A stretch of 64,000 nucleotides of DNA, taken from NCBI GenBank assembly GCA_044449065.1, contig JBIOHP010000012.1:1-64000 (forward strand). Direction: 5' to 3'. Shown here in pieces: positions 44,682 to 53,435 of this stretch. The notes below the pieces were generated by a model, which worked only from the letters and a program-made list of their open reading frames with translations, was not told the DNA's origin and ran no database searches. Positions within the stretch are counted from its first letter, which is position 1; the number at the start of each line of letters is the position of its first letter. The position numbers were made by a program, and so were the translations under genes. The stretch is from JBIOHP01 sp044449065 (GTDB lineage Bacteria; Bacteroidota; Ignavibacteria; UBA10030; SZUA-254).

Positions 44682-44945
44682 AAAAAACCGCCCGCAGCCC
44701 TACCAGTCAGGTGCATTGAAGAATCTCTTCTCAAGACACGGTGGGTACCCGCCTGAACGTTTCTTACTTCCACTGTTTATCACTTCCGTTTTACGGGAAA
44801 GAGACAAATCTCATTTCCATGAGACGAGGCCCGTAATACGACGTTCTAGAGTCGAATTCCCTATTAAAGTTAACTTGTCAGATTCTTTAATATGTTTGAC
44901 TGAATAACCGGCACATACTGCACCGGATTGGCTTGCGGCGCGGTT
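44682..44945 (-). ncRNA. ssrS: Candidate 6S RNA
   Basis: Between zapA and rny, on the minus strand, lies a ~260-nt stretch whose ends pair over a long region. The 5' arm ACCGCGCCGCAAGCCAATCC (44944-44925) and following GGTGCA pair with the 3' arm TGCACC...GGGCGGT (44715-44687). A T6 tract then follows. The inner part has further helices: GAACGT/ACGTTC and TTACGGG/CCCGTAA, with an apical TCTCAT/ATGAGA hairpin. A single long hairpin with a bulged centre is the 6S plan, and ssrS lies next to zapA in E. coli and other bacteria. No other RNA class fits. Length is slightly above the usual ~185-240 nt. Identification is inference from structure and context. Confidence 0.62.
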
Positions 44946-44985
44946 AAATTAAAACTACCATTTACCGACGCTATTGAAAAATCTT

Positions 44986-45282
44986 TCAATTTTCAGATTT
45001 CAGACATTGATCGAGAAAATCATTCATCCGGGCTACCTCTTCCTCCAAATGAACGTTCGTCAACCGATTTTTTTCCTGCTCTTTGAAAAGATCTTCGGTG
45101 ATATTCAACGCTGAGAGTACGGCAACGGTTAACAATGGCTGCTCGGGTATTTTCTCATGGATTGAATAAATCATACTATCGACGTATCCGGCGACCTTTT
45201 TAGTAATTTCTTCACTTTCGCCGCGAAGCGGATACTCCGAACCAAAGATTTTAACTTTTATACTTTTACCGTCTGTCGCCAT
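44986..45282 (-). CDS. zapA: Cell division protein ZapA
   Basis: ZapA promotes FtsZ filament bundling. This 98-aa protein has the family N-terminus (IKVKIFGSEYPLRGE...) followed by a long alpha-helical coiled coil. Its gene is in the expected setting after pheT and the coiled-coil gene and before the 6S candidate and rny. It starts at ATG 45282. Confidence 0.92.
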   Translation of the reverse strand: MATDGKSIKVKIFGSEYPLRGESEEITKKVAGYVDSMIYSIHEKIPEQPLLTVAVLSALNITEDLFKEQEKNRLTNVHLEEEVARMNDFLDQCLKSEN

Positions 45283-45412
45283 AAGTTATAAAGATTTTCT
45301 GTGTAATAAACTGTTCAAATCAAATCAAACATATACGCTGCCGGTTTTCCGGCGTGTATCCTTATTATGATGAATAACAATAATTTAGGAGAATAGCAAT
45401 ACGTAAAGCGTA

Positions 45413-45757
45413 TTATAAGTGAGAATTTATTTTCGCAATAAGATCTTTTATTTTTGTTTTTAACATTTCTTTCTCTTCGTCTGAAAAACCGCTGTCGGAA
45501 CCGGTTTGAATCAACTGGGTGTTTTCGGCGCGGAGGCGTTTTACTTCATGGTCTTTTGCGCTCAGATCGCGCCGTAACGATGCAACTTCTGCAATCAAAC
45601 CCTCCATCTCCTTGCGTAAAACCGCGTTATCCTGTTTTTGCTGATGTAACACATCGGCAGTTGTTTTAATTTTTTCCCAGAGGGTTCGGAGCGATGCTTC
45701 AAGAGTTTGAGATTCTTTTGAAACATCCAAATTTTCATCTGTTATTGCATTAGCCAA
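45413..45757 (-). CDS. Coiled-coil cell division protein, ZapB-like
   Basis: This 114-aa protein is almost entirely coiled coil (heptad pattern from about residue 15 to 90), with a short polar N-terminus and a C-terminal basic stretch. It resembles ZapB-like proteins in length and composition, and its gene lies between pheT and zapA, so I infer a division role. Translation starts at TTG 45757: an AAGGAT run overlaps the end of pheT, eight bases upstream. Sequence alone cannot confirm ZapB identity. Confidence 0.75.
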   Translation of the reverse strand: MANAITDENLDVSKESQTLEASLRTLWEKIKTTADVLHQQKQDNAVLRKEMEGLIAEVASLRRDLSAKDHEVKRLRAENTQLIQTGSDSGFSDEEKEMLKTKIKDLIAKINSHL

Positions 45758-45768
45758 TGAAGTTATCC

Positions 45769-48204
45769 TTACATTCTTAATGAAGCATTAAATTTCAATG
45801 ATACATGGCGTATAATCTTATCCATGAGTTCATCAATTTCTTCTTGAGCCAGAGTTTTTTCCAGCGATTGAAACTCCAGAGCAAACGCTGAGCTTTTCTT
45901 TCCAGCCGGAATTTGATTACCACGATAGATATCGAATATCTCAATATTTTTCAACAGAGACCCGCCGGCCTCATTTAAACCTTGAAGAATATCGCCAACG
46001 GGCAATGAATTATCTGTAATAAGAGCAATATCTCTTAAGACCGAGGGATATTCAGGCAACGGATGAAATTTCTTGGCGCCTTGAATATCTGACAACATTC
46101 TTTCTAAATTAATTTCGGTAACCACAACATCCTGTTCCACATCAAATTGTTTCAGGATATCCTTCTTAACCATACCTAAGAACCCACGGTTTATCCCATA
46201 AATTTCAATGGTTAAGCCGAAATCAGTTAAAGCATTGGAGGTAGTGTACGGAATAAATTTAAATTTGTCAAGCGAAATCTTTTCTCCTATGATTTCGATC
46301 ATCCCCTTCAAGTCATAACTATCTATTTTTCTTGGCGTTCCGTCGCTCCATGAAGGCAATGTCGCAGCGCCGGAAGCGGCAATAATCAAGTGTTCTTCTT
46401 CAGAATATCCCTTTACCCACTGATGTTCAGAATGTTTTGGAGCTTTAAAATAAACTTTTCCTAACTCAAAAATTCTGATGTTTGGCGTCCCATGATAAAT
46501 ATTATGTTTAATGATTTGAAGAGCGCTTGGCACGAGACTTGTCCGTAAGGTTGCCATATCCTGACTGAGAGGATTTGCGACTTCAACTAAATCATTTGAC
46601 GTCAATTCGGATAATGACTTCGGTTGCATGCTATTAGAAACAACTTCAAAGTATCCATTTCCTATTAGTACGTTCCGAAGCACATCGGACAATAATGCAG
46701 GTGTGTTCCGATCTGGCAATTGAATAGAGGAACGCCTGCTTATTTGAATATTATCATATCCAAACAATCTTGCCACTTCTTCTATTAAATCTATTTCTCG
46801 TTCGATATCCGGTCTGAAGGTTGGAACTTCAAATAATAGTCCATGCGGATGACCATGATTATTTTCTTTACGGATAATGTTGATCTTTCGGAGAAGACTA
46901 CATACCTTTTCAGAATCAAGCGTTGTCCCCAACACTTCATTCGTTTTAGTAAGCCGTATGGATACTTCTCGCGGTTTAATCTTCTGGGGATATACATCAA
47001 TCGTCCCCGCTGCGATTTCACCACCGCAAAATTCTTGAATTAATATAGCCGCCCTGTTAACCGCCCATTCGGTTATATTCGGATCACAGCCGCGTTCGAA
47101 TCGTTGGGATGCATCTGTGGATAAACCCAGCGTTTTTGACGTGCGCCGGATGCTCTTTGGTGTAAAATAGGCGCTTTCAAGCAGAACATTACTGGTTGAT
47201 TGAGATATCTCACTGTTCATCCCTCCCATCACTCCCGCTATGGCAACCGGTTGGGTTGAATCGCATATCATCATTGTTTCATTTTTGAGTTTGCGTTCTT
47301 TATGATCTAATGTGAAAAAGGATTTACCCTCGAATCCTGTTCGCACATGAATAGCATGTCCAGTGAGTTTATCATAATCAAATGCATGAATCGGTTGACC
47401 GATTTCCATTAGAACATAATTGGTTACGTCTACTATATTATTAATTGGTCGAATGCCGACCGCCTTCAGGAATGATTGCAACCAGACGGGTGACTCCCCA
47501 ATTTTAACATTCGTTATTAATCTTGCAGTATATCTTGGACAATTTTCGAGATTGTGGATTTCGACTGAAACTGATTTACTGATAGATTCTTTCCCCTCTT
47601 GAACGTGTACTTGAGGAATTTGAAGCTCCTTATCGTACAAAGCTGAAATTTCACGGGCGATTCCAATATGGCTTAAAGCATCGGGTCGGTTTGGAGTAAT
47701 ACCGATTTCGAAAACTACATCGTTTTCGTTCAGAAAATCTGCTAACGGTTTCCCGAGTGGTGCATTGGGGTCCAGAACCATGATACCGTTTTTATCATCC
47801 CCCATACCCATCTCAAAAGCGGAACAAATCATACCAAACGATTCGGTACCCCTAATTTTTGCGCGAGTGAGCGTGAATGGCTTCCCCTCCGGATCATGTT
47901 GATTGTGTGGTACTATTGCCGCTACTTGCCCTACAATAACCTTTTGACCTGATGCCACGTTGGGAGCTCCACAAACGATTTGAAGCTCTTTTACGCCAAT
48001 ATTCACCTTACAAACGGTTAGTTTATCGGCATTTGGATGTTTCTGTACGTCGATAACCTGTCCAATGAGGAACTTGTCATATTTTTTCCCTAAATCTTCT
48101 ACACTCTCGACTTCTAATCCTATCATAGTAAGCCGTTGCGCGAGCTCCTCAGGGGAGACCGAAATATCTATATATTGCTTCAACCAATTAAAAGAAGTTC
48201 TCAT
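45769..48204 (-). CDS. pheT: Phenylalanyl-tRNA synthetase beta subunit
   Basis: The 811-aa beta chain forms an (alpha-beta)2 enzyme with PheS that charges tRNA-Phe. Domain order is normal: an N-terminal tRNA-binding EMAP-like region (about 40-150), the B3/B4 editing domain (about 210-380), B5 (about 400-480), a catalytic-like core and the C-terminal FDX-ACB anticodon domain. It follows pheS after 11 bases. Its end overlaps the ribosome-binding site of the ZapB-like gene. Confidence 0.97.
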   Translation of the reverse strand: MRTSFNWLKQYIDISVSPEELAQRLTMIGLEVESVEDLGKKYDKFLIGQVIDVQKHPNADKLTVCKVNIGVKELQIVCGAPNVASGQKVIVGQVAAIVPHNQHDPEGKPFTLTRAKIRGTESFGMICSAFEMGMGDDKNGIMVLDPNAPLGKPLADFLNENDVVFEIGITPNRPDALSHIGIAREISALYDKELQIPQVHVQEGKESISKSVSVEIHNLENCPRYTARLITNVKIGESPVWLQSFLKAVGIRPINNIVDVTNYVLMEIGQPIHAFDYDKLTGHAIHVRTGFEGKSFFTLDHKERKLKNETMMICDSTQPVAIAGVMGGMNSEISQSTSNVLLESAYFTPKSIRRTSKTLGLSTDASQRFERGCDPNITEWAVNRAAILIQEFCGGEIAAGTIDVYPQKIKPREVSIRLTKTNEVLGTTLDSEKVCSLLRKINIIRKENNHGHPHGLLFEVPTFRPDIEREIDLIEEVARLFGYDNIQISRRSSIQLPDRNTPALLSDVLRNVLIGNGYFEVVSNSMQPKSLSELTSNDLVEVANPLSQDMATLRTSLVPSALQIIKHNIYHGTPNIRIFELGKVYFKAPKHSEHQWVKGYSEEEHLIIAASGAATLPSWSDGTPRKIDSYDLKGMIEIIGEKISLDKFKFIPYTTSNALTDFGLTIEIYGINRGFLGMVKKDILKQFDVEQDVVVTEINLERMLSDIQGAKKFHPLPEYPSVLRDIALITDNSLPVGDILQGLNEAGGSLLKNIEIFDIYRGNQIPAGKKSSAFALEFQSLEKTLAQEEIDELMDKIIRHVSLKFNASLRM

Positions 48205-48215
48205 AAATGAATATC

Positions 48216-49229
48216 TTACGCGAATTGTTTCAAAAAGCGGAGATCATTATCGAATAACAAACGGATGTCATCAATGCCCAGCCGGAGCATGGTGATTCGT
48301 TCCACTCCCATTCCGAAGGCGTACCCCGTATACTTCTCCTTATCGTATCCCACAAAATCGTAAACGTTAGGATCGACCATTCCGCAGCCAAGAATTTCCA
48401 GCCAACCCGAATATTTACAAACCCGGCATCCTTTTCCATGGCAAAGGAAGCAGGTAATATCCATTTCTGCGCTCGGTTCCGTGAAGGGGAAAAAACTGGG
48501 TCGAAACCTGTATTTGATGCTGCTGCCATAAAATTGCATAGCAAATGATACAACGGTCCCTTTCAGTTCACTAAAGGTTACTCCCTCGTCAACGTACAGG
48601 CCTTCGACCTGATGAAACAAGCAATAACTTCTTGAACTTACTGCTTCATTGCGATAAACTCGTCCGGTGTTTATCACGCGCACAGGCGGTTTTTGATTCT
48701 CCATTACACGGATTTGTACGGGTGAGGTATGAGTCCTAAGTAACACCTTATCGGTAATAAAAAAGGTATCCTGCATATCCCTGGCTGGATGATCGGGCGG
48801 GAAATTTAACGCCTCAAAGTTATGGTAATCATCTTCAATTTCAGGTCCGTCGGCAATCGTGAATCCCATCCCGAGAAAGATGCGCTTCATTTCATCGAGA
48901 GTTTGATTTATCGGGTGTTTAGCTCCCAGCCACGGTTTTCTGCCCGGAAGAGTTAGGTCGATGCGCGTTTCTTTAACAGAGGCATTTTGTTCAAAATCTG
49001 CTTTCTTCGCGTCAAATATCTCCTGGACGAATGAGCGCAGCTCATTGAGGGCTTTACCGAGGGATGGTCGTTGATCGGGCGGAGCGTCTTTCATCTTATC
49101 GAACAATTCGGCAATCTTTCCTTTACGACCCAGGTAGGTTACCCGAATTTGTTCAAGATCAGATGAAGTTTTTGCGGCAGTTATATTCGACTGCGCCGAT
49201 GATTTAATTTTTTGGATAGAATCCAGCAT
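48216..49229 (-). CDS. pheS: Phenylalanyl-tRNA synthetase alpha subunit
   Basis: The 337-aa catalytic alpha chain has an N-terminal coiled coil (about 1-90) and the class II core. Motif 2 is near VYRNEAVSSRSYCLFHQVEG, and motif 3 is in GMGVERITMLRLG (about 308-320). It contains CFLCHGKGCRVCKYSG, a cysteine-rich loop seen in many bacterial PheS. It is preceded by a 240-base gap carrying the rplT terminator. Confidence 0.97.
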   Translation of the reverse strand: MLDSIQKIKSSAQSNITAAKTSSDLEQIRVTYLGRKGKIAELFDKMKDAPPDQRPSLGKALNELRSFVQEIFDAKKADFEQNASVKETRIDLTLPGRKPWLGAKHPINQTLDEMKRIFLGMGFTIADGPEIEDDYHNFEALNFPPDHPARDMQDTFFITDKVLLRTHTSPVQIRVMENQKPPVRVINTGRVYRNEAVSSRSYCLFHQVEGLYVDEGVTFSELKGTVVSFAMQFYGSSIKYRFRPSFFPFTEPSAEMDITCFLCHGKGCRVCKYSGWLEILGCGMVDPNVYDFVGYDKEKYTGYAFGMGVERITMLRLGIDDIRLLFDNDLRFLKQFA

Positions 49230-49392
49230 AACCGATTTTAATTATCTTAGCCAGGAATTGTATAATTCATAATTCTTACAAAATGCTTTTTCTTTCGGTT
49301 CCCTCAATCCAGAATGAGAGCGCAAATGTGAAATGGATTTGGTTCGGATTTACGAGGTTACCGGTTTATTTTTATTAACCACAAAATGAAAA

Positions 49393-49466
49393 ATCTTCTC
49401 TTGCGTATCAACGGCGCGGGGTGATGCAAGAACATCACCCGGTCACCGTTCTCGCTGTGAGAAGAT
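49393..49466 (-). terminator. Long terminator hairpin after rplT
   Basis: A 74-base hairpin: outer ATCTTCTC (49393-49400) with GAGAAGAT (49459-49466), inner GGGTGATG with CATCACCC. On the minus strand it is followed by TTTTCATTTTG. It closes the thrS-infC-rpmI-rplT group before pheS. Confidence 0.8.
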
Positions 49467-49469
49467 CAG

Positions 49470-49817
49470 TTATGCTTTTACAAATTTGACGACTTCTGCG
49501 AATGCTTCAGGATTTGTCGCCGCCAGATCGGCAAGCACCTTGCGATTAATGCCGATTTGTTTTTTATTCATCGCGTCAATTAATCGTGAATATGTTGTTC
49601 CGTGCATTCGGGCAGCCGCGTTAATACGCGCTATCCACAGTTGACGAAACGAACGTTTTTTTAATCTTCGGTCTCTATATGCATGCTGCCCAGCTTTATC
49701 AACATGGTGCTTTGCAATCGATAAGACCTTACTTCTCGCACCCCAGTAACCTTTTGCGCGCGATAACAATCGCTTGCGGCGGCGATGGGAGGCAACTTTG
49801 TTCTGCGAACGAGGCAT
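49470..49817 (-). CDS. rplT: 50S ribosomal protein L20
   Basis: L20 (115 aa) binds 23S rRNA early in 50S assembly. The sequence matches the family along its length: SRAKGYWGARSKV and HAYRDRRLKKR, ending in the EAFAEVVKFVKA-type C-terminus. In several bacteria L20 also represses its own operon, and a palindrome in the rpmI-rplT gap (49866-49902) could take part. It is 105 bases downstream of rpmI. Confidence 0.98.
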   Translation of the reverse strand: MPRSQNKVASHRRRKRLLSRAKGYWGARSKVLSIAKHHVDKAGQHAYRDRRLKKRSFRQLWIARINAAARMHGTTYSRLIDAMNKKQIGINRKVLADLAATNPEAFAEVVKFVKA

Positions 49818-49865
49818 GTTGCTCTTTGCTCCTTATCTATAGTTATGAGTTAAGACTCCGCAAAA

Positions 49866-49902
49866 CGTTACCCGCCGAATAATTATTCGGTATGAAGTAA
49901 CG
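49866..49902 (-). promoter_or_regulatory. Palindromic hairpin between rpmI and rplT
   Basis: CCGAATAATTATTCGG (49875-49890) is a perfect 16-base palindrome, enclosed by CGTTAC (49866-49871) and GTAACG (49897-49902). It lies in the 102-base gap between two ribosomal protein genes. A regulatory RNA or protein site for L20 autocontrol is a possibility, not shown. Confidence 0.5.
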
Positions 49903-49922
49903 ATCGGGAGATTGAATTAAAC

Positions 49923-50120
49923 TTATTTTGTCGGTAACATCATCTCAAACTTTTTCTGTTCCTGCTCTGAAACCAATGTCGCTTTCCTCAGGTGTCGCTT
50001 CCGTTTCTGAGATTTTGACGAGAGAATATGGCTCCGGTATGCCTTGTGGCGTTTAAACTTACCGGAAGCTGTTTTGGAGAACCTCTTTTTTGCAGCAGAA
50101 TTAGATTTTACTTTAGGCAT
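49923..50120 (-). CDS. rpmI: 50S ribosomal protein L35
   Basis: This 65-aa protein is short and very basic, with a typical L35 sequence (KVKSNSAAKKRFSKTASGKFK...). It lies 16 bases downstream of infC and 105 bases upstream of rplT, in the classical infC-rpmI-rplT order. Confidence 0.98.
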   Translation of the reverse strand: MPKVKSNSAAKKRFSKTASGKFKRHKAYRSHILSSKSQKRKRHLRKATLVSEQEQKKFEMMLPTK

Positions 50121-50136
50121 AGTATTCCTTGATTAT

Positions 50137-50802
50137 TTATTTAGACTCTGTTGTGGCTTTTGGCGCCGGCGCTGGTTTTGCCGCTGTCATTGATCTTACC
50201 TCTTTAGCCGGTTTAGCTGCGGCAGCAGTTTTAGATTCTGTGGTTGCGGTTTGTTCCTTGGGTTTCGCCGGTCCCTTTTTCTTCAACCCCTTTTCCGGAG
50301 CAAAGATCATTGCCATGTGTTTTCCTTCTAACTTGGGTTCCTGATCGATCCTGGCAATGTCTTTTAATTCTTCGGCAAATCGTTTCAGAAGCTCTTCGCC
50401 ATGAATGGTGTACGTAATTTCTCTTCCTTTAAATACGACGGTTGCTTTCACTTTGTGTCCGTCTTCTAAAAATTTCCTAGCGTGCCTTACTTTAAAATCG
50501 AAATCATGCACATCGGTATTAGGATGAAAACGAAGCTCTTTCAGCATTGTGACATGCTGGTGTTTCCGCTGCAATTTATCTTTTTTTGTCTGTTCATATT
50601 TGTACTTTCCAAAATCCATTATTTTGCATACAGGGGGCACAGCATTGGGAACAATTTCGATTAAATCCAATCCTCGTTTACGCGCTATTTCCAAAGCTTC
50701 TCGAGGCGACATGACTCCAACCTGACCGGCGTCATCAATTACACGAACTTTCGGGGTACGAATTTCTTCGTTTATGCGAACGTCTTCTGATCCTTTATTA
50801 AT
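50137..50802 (-). CDS. infC: Translation initiation factor IF-3 (AUU start)
   Basis: IF-3 keeps ribosomal subunits apart and checks the initiator codon. The first ATG (50712) would drop the conserved N-terminus. In frame and upstream lies ATT at 50802, reading INKGSEDVRINEEIRTPKVR, the family start. A GGAG run ends seven bases before it and overlaps the thrS stop. AUU is the codon through which IF-3 controls its own translation in E. coli. With it the protein is 221 aa, with a C-terminal Ala/Lys/Pro-rich tail (about 180-221) longer than usual. Confidence 0.95.
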   Translation of the reverse strand: MNKGSEDVRINEEIRTPKVRVIDDAGQVGVMSPREALEIARKRGLDLIEIVPNAVPPVCKIMDFGKYKYEQTKKDKLQRKHQHVTMLKELRFHPNTDVHDFDFKVRHARKFLEDGHKVKATVVFKGREITYTIHGEELLKRFAEELKDIARIDQEPKLEGKHMAMIFAPEKGLKKKGPAKPKEQTATTESKTAAAAKPAKEVRSMTAAKPAPAPKATTESK

Positions 50803-50812
50803 AGAGTTTCTC

Positions 50813-52735
50813 CTACGTAGTGATGGTTTTTTCCTGGATTTCTTTAATTATTTTTTCGACGAACGTCGACACCAGCATTACACCAAGATCGCCTTTTGTG
50901 TGCTGACGAAGAGCCACAGTACCGGATTCTTTTTCTTTTTGTCCGACAACAAGCATATATGGAATCTTTTTTGTCTCCGCATCACGGATTTTATACCCGA
51001 TTTTTTCTCTTCTATCGTCAAGTTCAACGCGGATCCCTGCATCTTTTAATTTATCGCGCACCGAGCCGGCATAATCGAGTTGTTCATCGGTTATGGGAAG
51101 AATAATTGCCTGCACGGGTGATAACCAAACGGGAAACGCGCCGACGAAGTGTTCCGTAATAATACCAATAAACCGCTCAAATGAGCCGAAGATCGCTCTG
51201 TGAATCGCGACTGGACGTTGGCGGGATCCATCTTCTGCAATATACTCAAGAGCAAAGCGTTCCGGAAGCATAACGAAGTCTAATTGAATTGTCGCAACCT
51301 GCCATTCGCGTCCGATAGCGTCTTCTATCTGGATATCTATCTTCGGTCCATAAAATGCGCCATCTTTGGGTTTCAGCTTATACGGTATCTTTTTACTCTC
51401 AAGCGCTTGTTTCAATCCGCTCTCCGCCTGTTCCCATAGTTTGGGATCGCCCATTCCACCATCAGGTTTTGTGGAGAGGTTAAACGACGGTTTGAGGTTG
51501 AAGAACGAATAAAAGTGCGTAATCAATTCAATCAGTTTATTGATCTCATCCAAGATCTGATCGGGACGGCAATAGAGATGCGCGTCATCCATCGTGATCT
51601 GGCGAACGCGGAACATCCCACCAAGCGCGCCGGAGAGCTCGTTCCGATGAAGACGTCCGATCTCTGAGTAGCGAAGAGGTAAATCCTTATAGCTCCTGAT
51701 CTTTTGCTTGTAGATATAAGTGCTTTCCGGACAATTCATAGGTTTGAGCGAATAAATTGTTTCATCGTTCTCAATCTTGAACATATTTTCCTGATAATGA
51801 TCCCAGTGCCCGGATTGTTCCCAGAGATCTTTCTTAACCATGATGGGAGTAGAGATTTCAAGATACCCGCGCTTATCAAGTTCCTGACGGAGGAATTTTT
51901 CCAACTCACGGAAAATGACCATTCCTTTTGGAAGCCAGAATGGGGCGCCCGGCGCCACGTCATGAAACACAAATAATTCAAGTTCTCTGCCAAGCTTTCT
52001 ATGATCGCGCCGTTTGGCTTCTTCGAGACGGAAGATATAATCATCGAGCTCCTTCTTGCTTGGAAAGGTGATACCATAGATGCGTTGAAGCATCTTATTC
52101 TTCTCGCTCCCGCGCCAATACGCCCCAGCCACGCTGAGCAATTTTATCGCTTTAATTTTTCCGGTGGATGGAATATGAGGCCCGTAACAAAGATCGACAA
52201 AATTTCCGTGTTCATAAAACGTAATGGTCTGGTCTTTGAGATCTTGGAGCAATTCCAACTTGTACTGATCCCCTTTTTTATTGAAATAATCGACTGCATC
52301 ATTCCAGGATTTTTCGTGACGCACATAGGGAACGTCCCGCTTCGCAAATTCGTACATCCTATCTTCAATTTTTTGGAGATCTTCGGGAGAGAGCGAATGC
52401 CCCCCCATGTCGAGATCGTAATAATAGCCCTCGTCAATTGAAGGACCAATGCCAAATTTTGTTCCGGGAAACAGAGATTCAACTGCCTCAGCCATCAGAT
52501 GGGCGGAGCTGTGCCAGTAGGCAGATTTTCCACCGGGGTCGTCCCACTTCAAAACCTTGAATGAGGCGTCATTTGAGATTTTTCTGGAGAGATCCCATAC
52601 CTCGCCATTAACTTCGACCGCAAGCGCTTCGCGGGCAAGCCCGTAACTGATACTCTGGGCTACCTCTTTTCCGGTAACACCTTTATCGAATTCCCGAACT
52701 GAGTTATCGGGAAATGTAAGTTTTATTTTATCCAT
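50813..52735 (-). CDS. thrS: Threonyl-tRNA synthetase
   Basis: This 640-aa class II synthetase has the full bacterial layout: an N-terminal TGS domain (about 1-60), the editing/SAD domain with HSSAHLMAEAVESLFPG (about 75-91), the catalytic core (motif 2 at RYSEIGRLHRNELSGALGG, motif 3 near AIHRAIFGSFERFIG) and a C-terminal anticodon domain. Metal ligands are expected in the SAD (HxxxH) and core. It is followed by infC after 10 bases, the standard thrS-infC pair. A tRNA-Val lies upstream. Confidence 0.97.
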   Translation of the reverse strand: MDKIKLTFPDNSVREFDKGVTGKEVAQSISYGLAREALAVEVNGEVWDLSRKISNDASFKVLKWDDPGGKSAYWHSSAHLMAEAVESLFPGTKFGIGPSIDEGYYYDLDMGGHSLSPEDLQKIEDRMYEFAKRDVPYVRHEKSWNDAVDYFNKKGDQYKLELLQDLKDQTITFYEHGNFVDLCYGPHIPSTGKIKAIKLLSVAGAYWRGSEKNKMLQRIYGITFPSKKELDDYIFRLEEAKRRDHRKLGRELELFVFHDVAPGAPFWLPKGMVIFRELEKFLRQELDKRGYLEISTPIMVKKDLWEQSGHWDHYQENMFKIENDETIYSLKPMNCPESTYIYKQKIRSYKDLPLRYSEIGRLHRNELSGALGGMFRVRQITMDDAHLYCRPDQILDEINKLIELITHFYSFFNLKPSFNLSTKPDGGMGDPKLWEQAESGLKQALESKKIPYKLKPKDGAFYGPKIDIQIEDAIGREWQVATIQLDFVMLPERFALEYIAEDGSRQRPVAIHRAIFGSFERFIGIITEHFVGAFPVWLSPVQAIILPITDEQLDYAGSVRDKLKDAGIRVELDDRREKIGYKIRDAETKKIPYMLVVGQKEKESGTVALRQHTKGDLGVMLVSTFVEKIIKEIQEKTITT

Positions 52736-52755
52736 GTACGAATATTTAACAAACT

Positions 52756-52780
52756 AAAAAATCGGAAGTATTCCGATTTT
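52756..52780 (-). terminator. Terminator after tRNA-Val
   Basis: A 9-base perfect stem AAATCGGAA (minus strand, 52779-52771) with TTCCGATTT (52767-52759), 3-base loop, then TTTAG. It separates the tRNA genes from thrS. Confidence 0.8.
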
Positions 52781-52805
52781 CTATATCACAACCTAAGATT
52801 TTCTG

Positions 52806-52879
52806 TGGGCTCTACGGGATTCGAACCTGTGACCTCTTCCATGTCAAGGAAGCGCTCTAACCAACTGAGCTAAGAGCCC
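52806..52879 (-). tRNA. tRNA-Val (GAC)
   Basis: A full cloverleaf fits on the minus strand: acceptor GGGCTCT/AGAGCCC, D stem GCTC/GAGC, anticodon stem CTTCC/GGAAG with loop TTGACAT (anticodon GAC), T stem ACAGG/CCTGT with TTCGAAT. The discriminator is A; CCA is not encoded. Confidence 0.95.
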
Positions 52880-52995
52880 TGCTGTCTTCAACTTTCTATT
52901 CGATTATAAAAACTCAACGTCATGAATAATATTATTGAGTGATCAAAATCGAAACATACATTTTACGCTATCCAACCTGCGATGTTGAAACCGAG

Positions 52996-53081
52996 TACCG
53001 GGGATCGGAATCGAACCGACACTCTCCTTGCGGAGAACAGGATTTTAAGTCCTGTGCGTCTACCAGTTTCGCCACCCCGGC
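52996..53081 (-). tRNA. tRNA-Leu (TAA)
   Basis: A class II tRNA with a long variable arm: acceptor GCCGGGG/CCCCGGT (a G-U pair at the end), anticodon loop CTTAAAA (anticodon TAA) and TTCGATT T loop. It is 115 bases upstream of tRNA-Val and about 190 bases downstream of tRNA-Cys. Confidence 0.95.
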
Positions 53082-53107
53082 AATTCGAGAATCAGTCGTT
53101 TGCAACT

Positions 53108-53160
53108 TGCATTGATATGAGGAGATCGCAACGTTCCGCTGTTGCGGAACTCGCGATGAC
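53108..53160. repeat. Dispersed repeat family, copy C
   Basis: Starts TTGCATTGATATGAGGAGAT, core GTTCCGCTGTTGCGGAAC, end TCGCGATGAC. It is followed by a TCACACAG/CTGTGTGA hairpin (53165-53186). It lies between the Leu and Cys tRNA genes. Confidence 0.7.
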
Positions 53161-53269
53161 TCTTCACACAGTCTTTCTGTGTGAGAAATCATATCTGGAT
53201 GCTACGCATCTTCAGGTGTACGATGCAGAGCATAGTAACGAGAACCGTGATGATACGTTACTTTTTTAG

Positions 53270-53341
53270 AGGCGCCGAGCGGATTCGGACCGCTGCATAA
53301 AGGTTTTGCAGACCTCTCCCTTACCACTTGGGTACGGCGCC
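53270..53341 (-). tRNA. tRNA-Cys (GCA)
   Basis: Acceptor GGCGCCG/CGGCGCC with discriminator U, anticodon loop CTGCAAA (anticodon GCA). The T arm (GCGGT/TCCGAAT/CCGCT) is complete. It follows tRNA-Gly and its terminator. Confidence 0.95.
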
Positions 53342-53370
53342 ATGACATTTGTTAATCGTATTAAGAAATA

Positions 53371-53415
53371 AAAATCCCCGCCACCGAAATTGGGGGCGGC
53401 AGGGATTCCTTAAAA
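53371..53415 (-). terminator. Terminator after tRNA-Gly
   Basis: On the minus strand AATCCCTGCCGCC pairs with GGTGGCGGGGATT (two G-U pairs), followed by TTTTATTTC. It lies between the Gly and Cys tRNAs, so the Gly gene is terminated separately. Confidence 0.75.
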
Positions 53416-53435
53416 ACATCAAAATTTCATGTTTG

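Noticed and set aside
44716..44907. 63-aa plus-strand open frame in the zapA-rny gap
   Set aside because: The same stretch folds as a long closed RNA on the other strand; the frame has no ribosome-binding site and no motif.
49230..49469. T-box or pheM-type attenuator before pheS
   Set aside because: The only strong structure is the rplT terminator hairpin; no T-box motif or short Phe-rich leader peptide was found.
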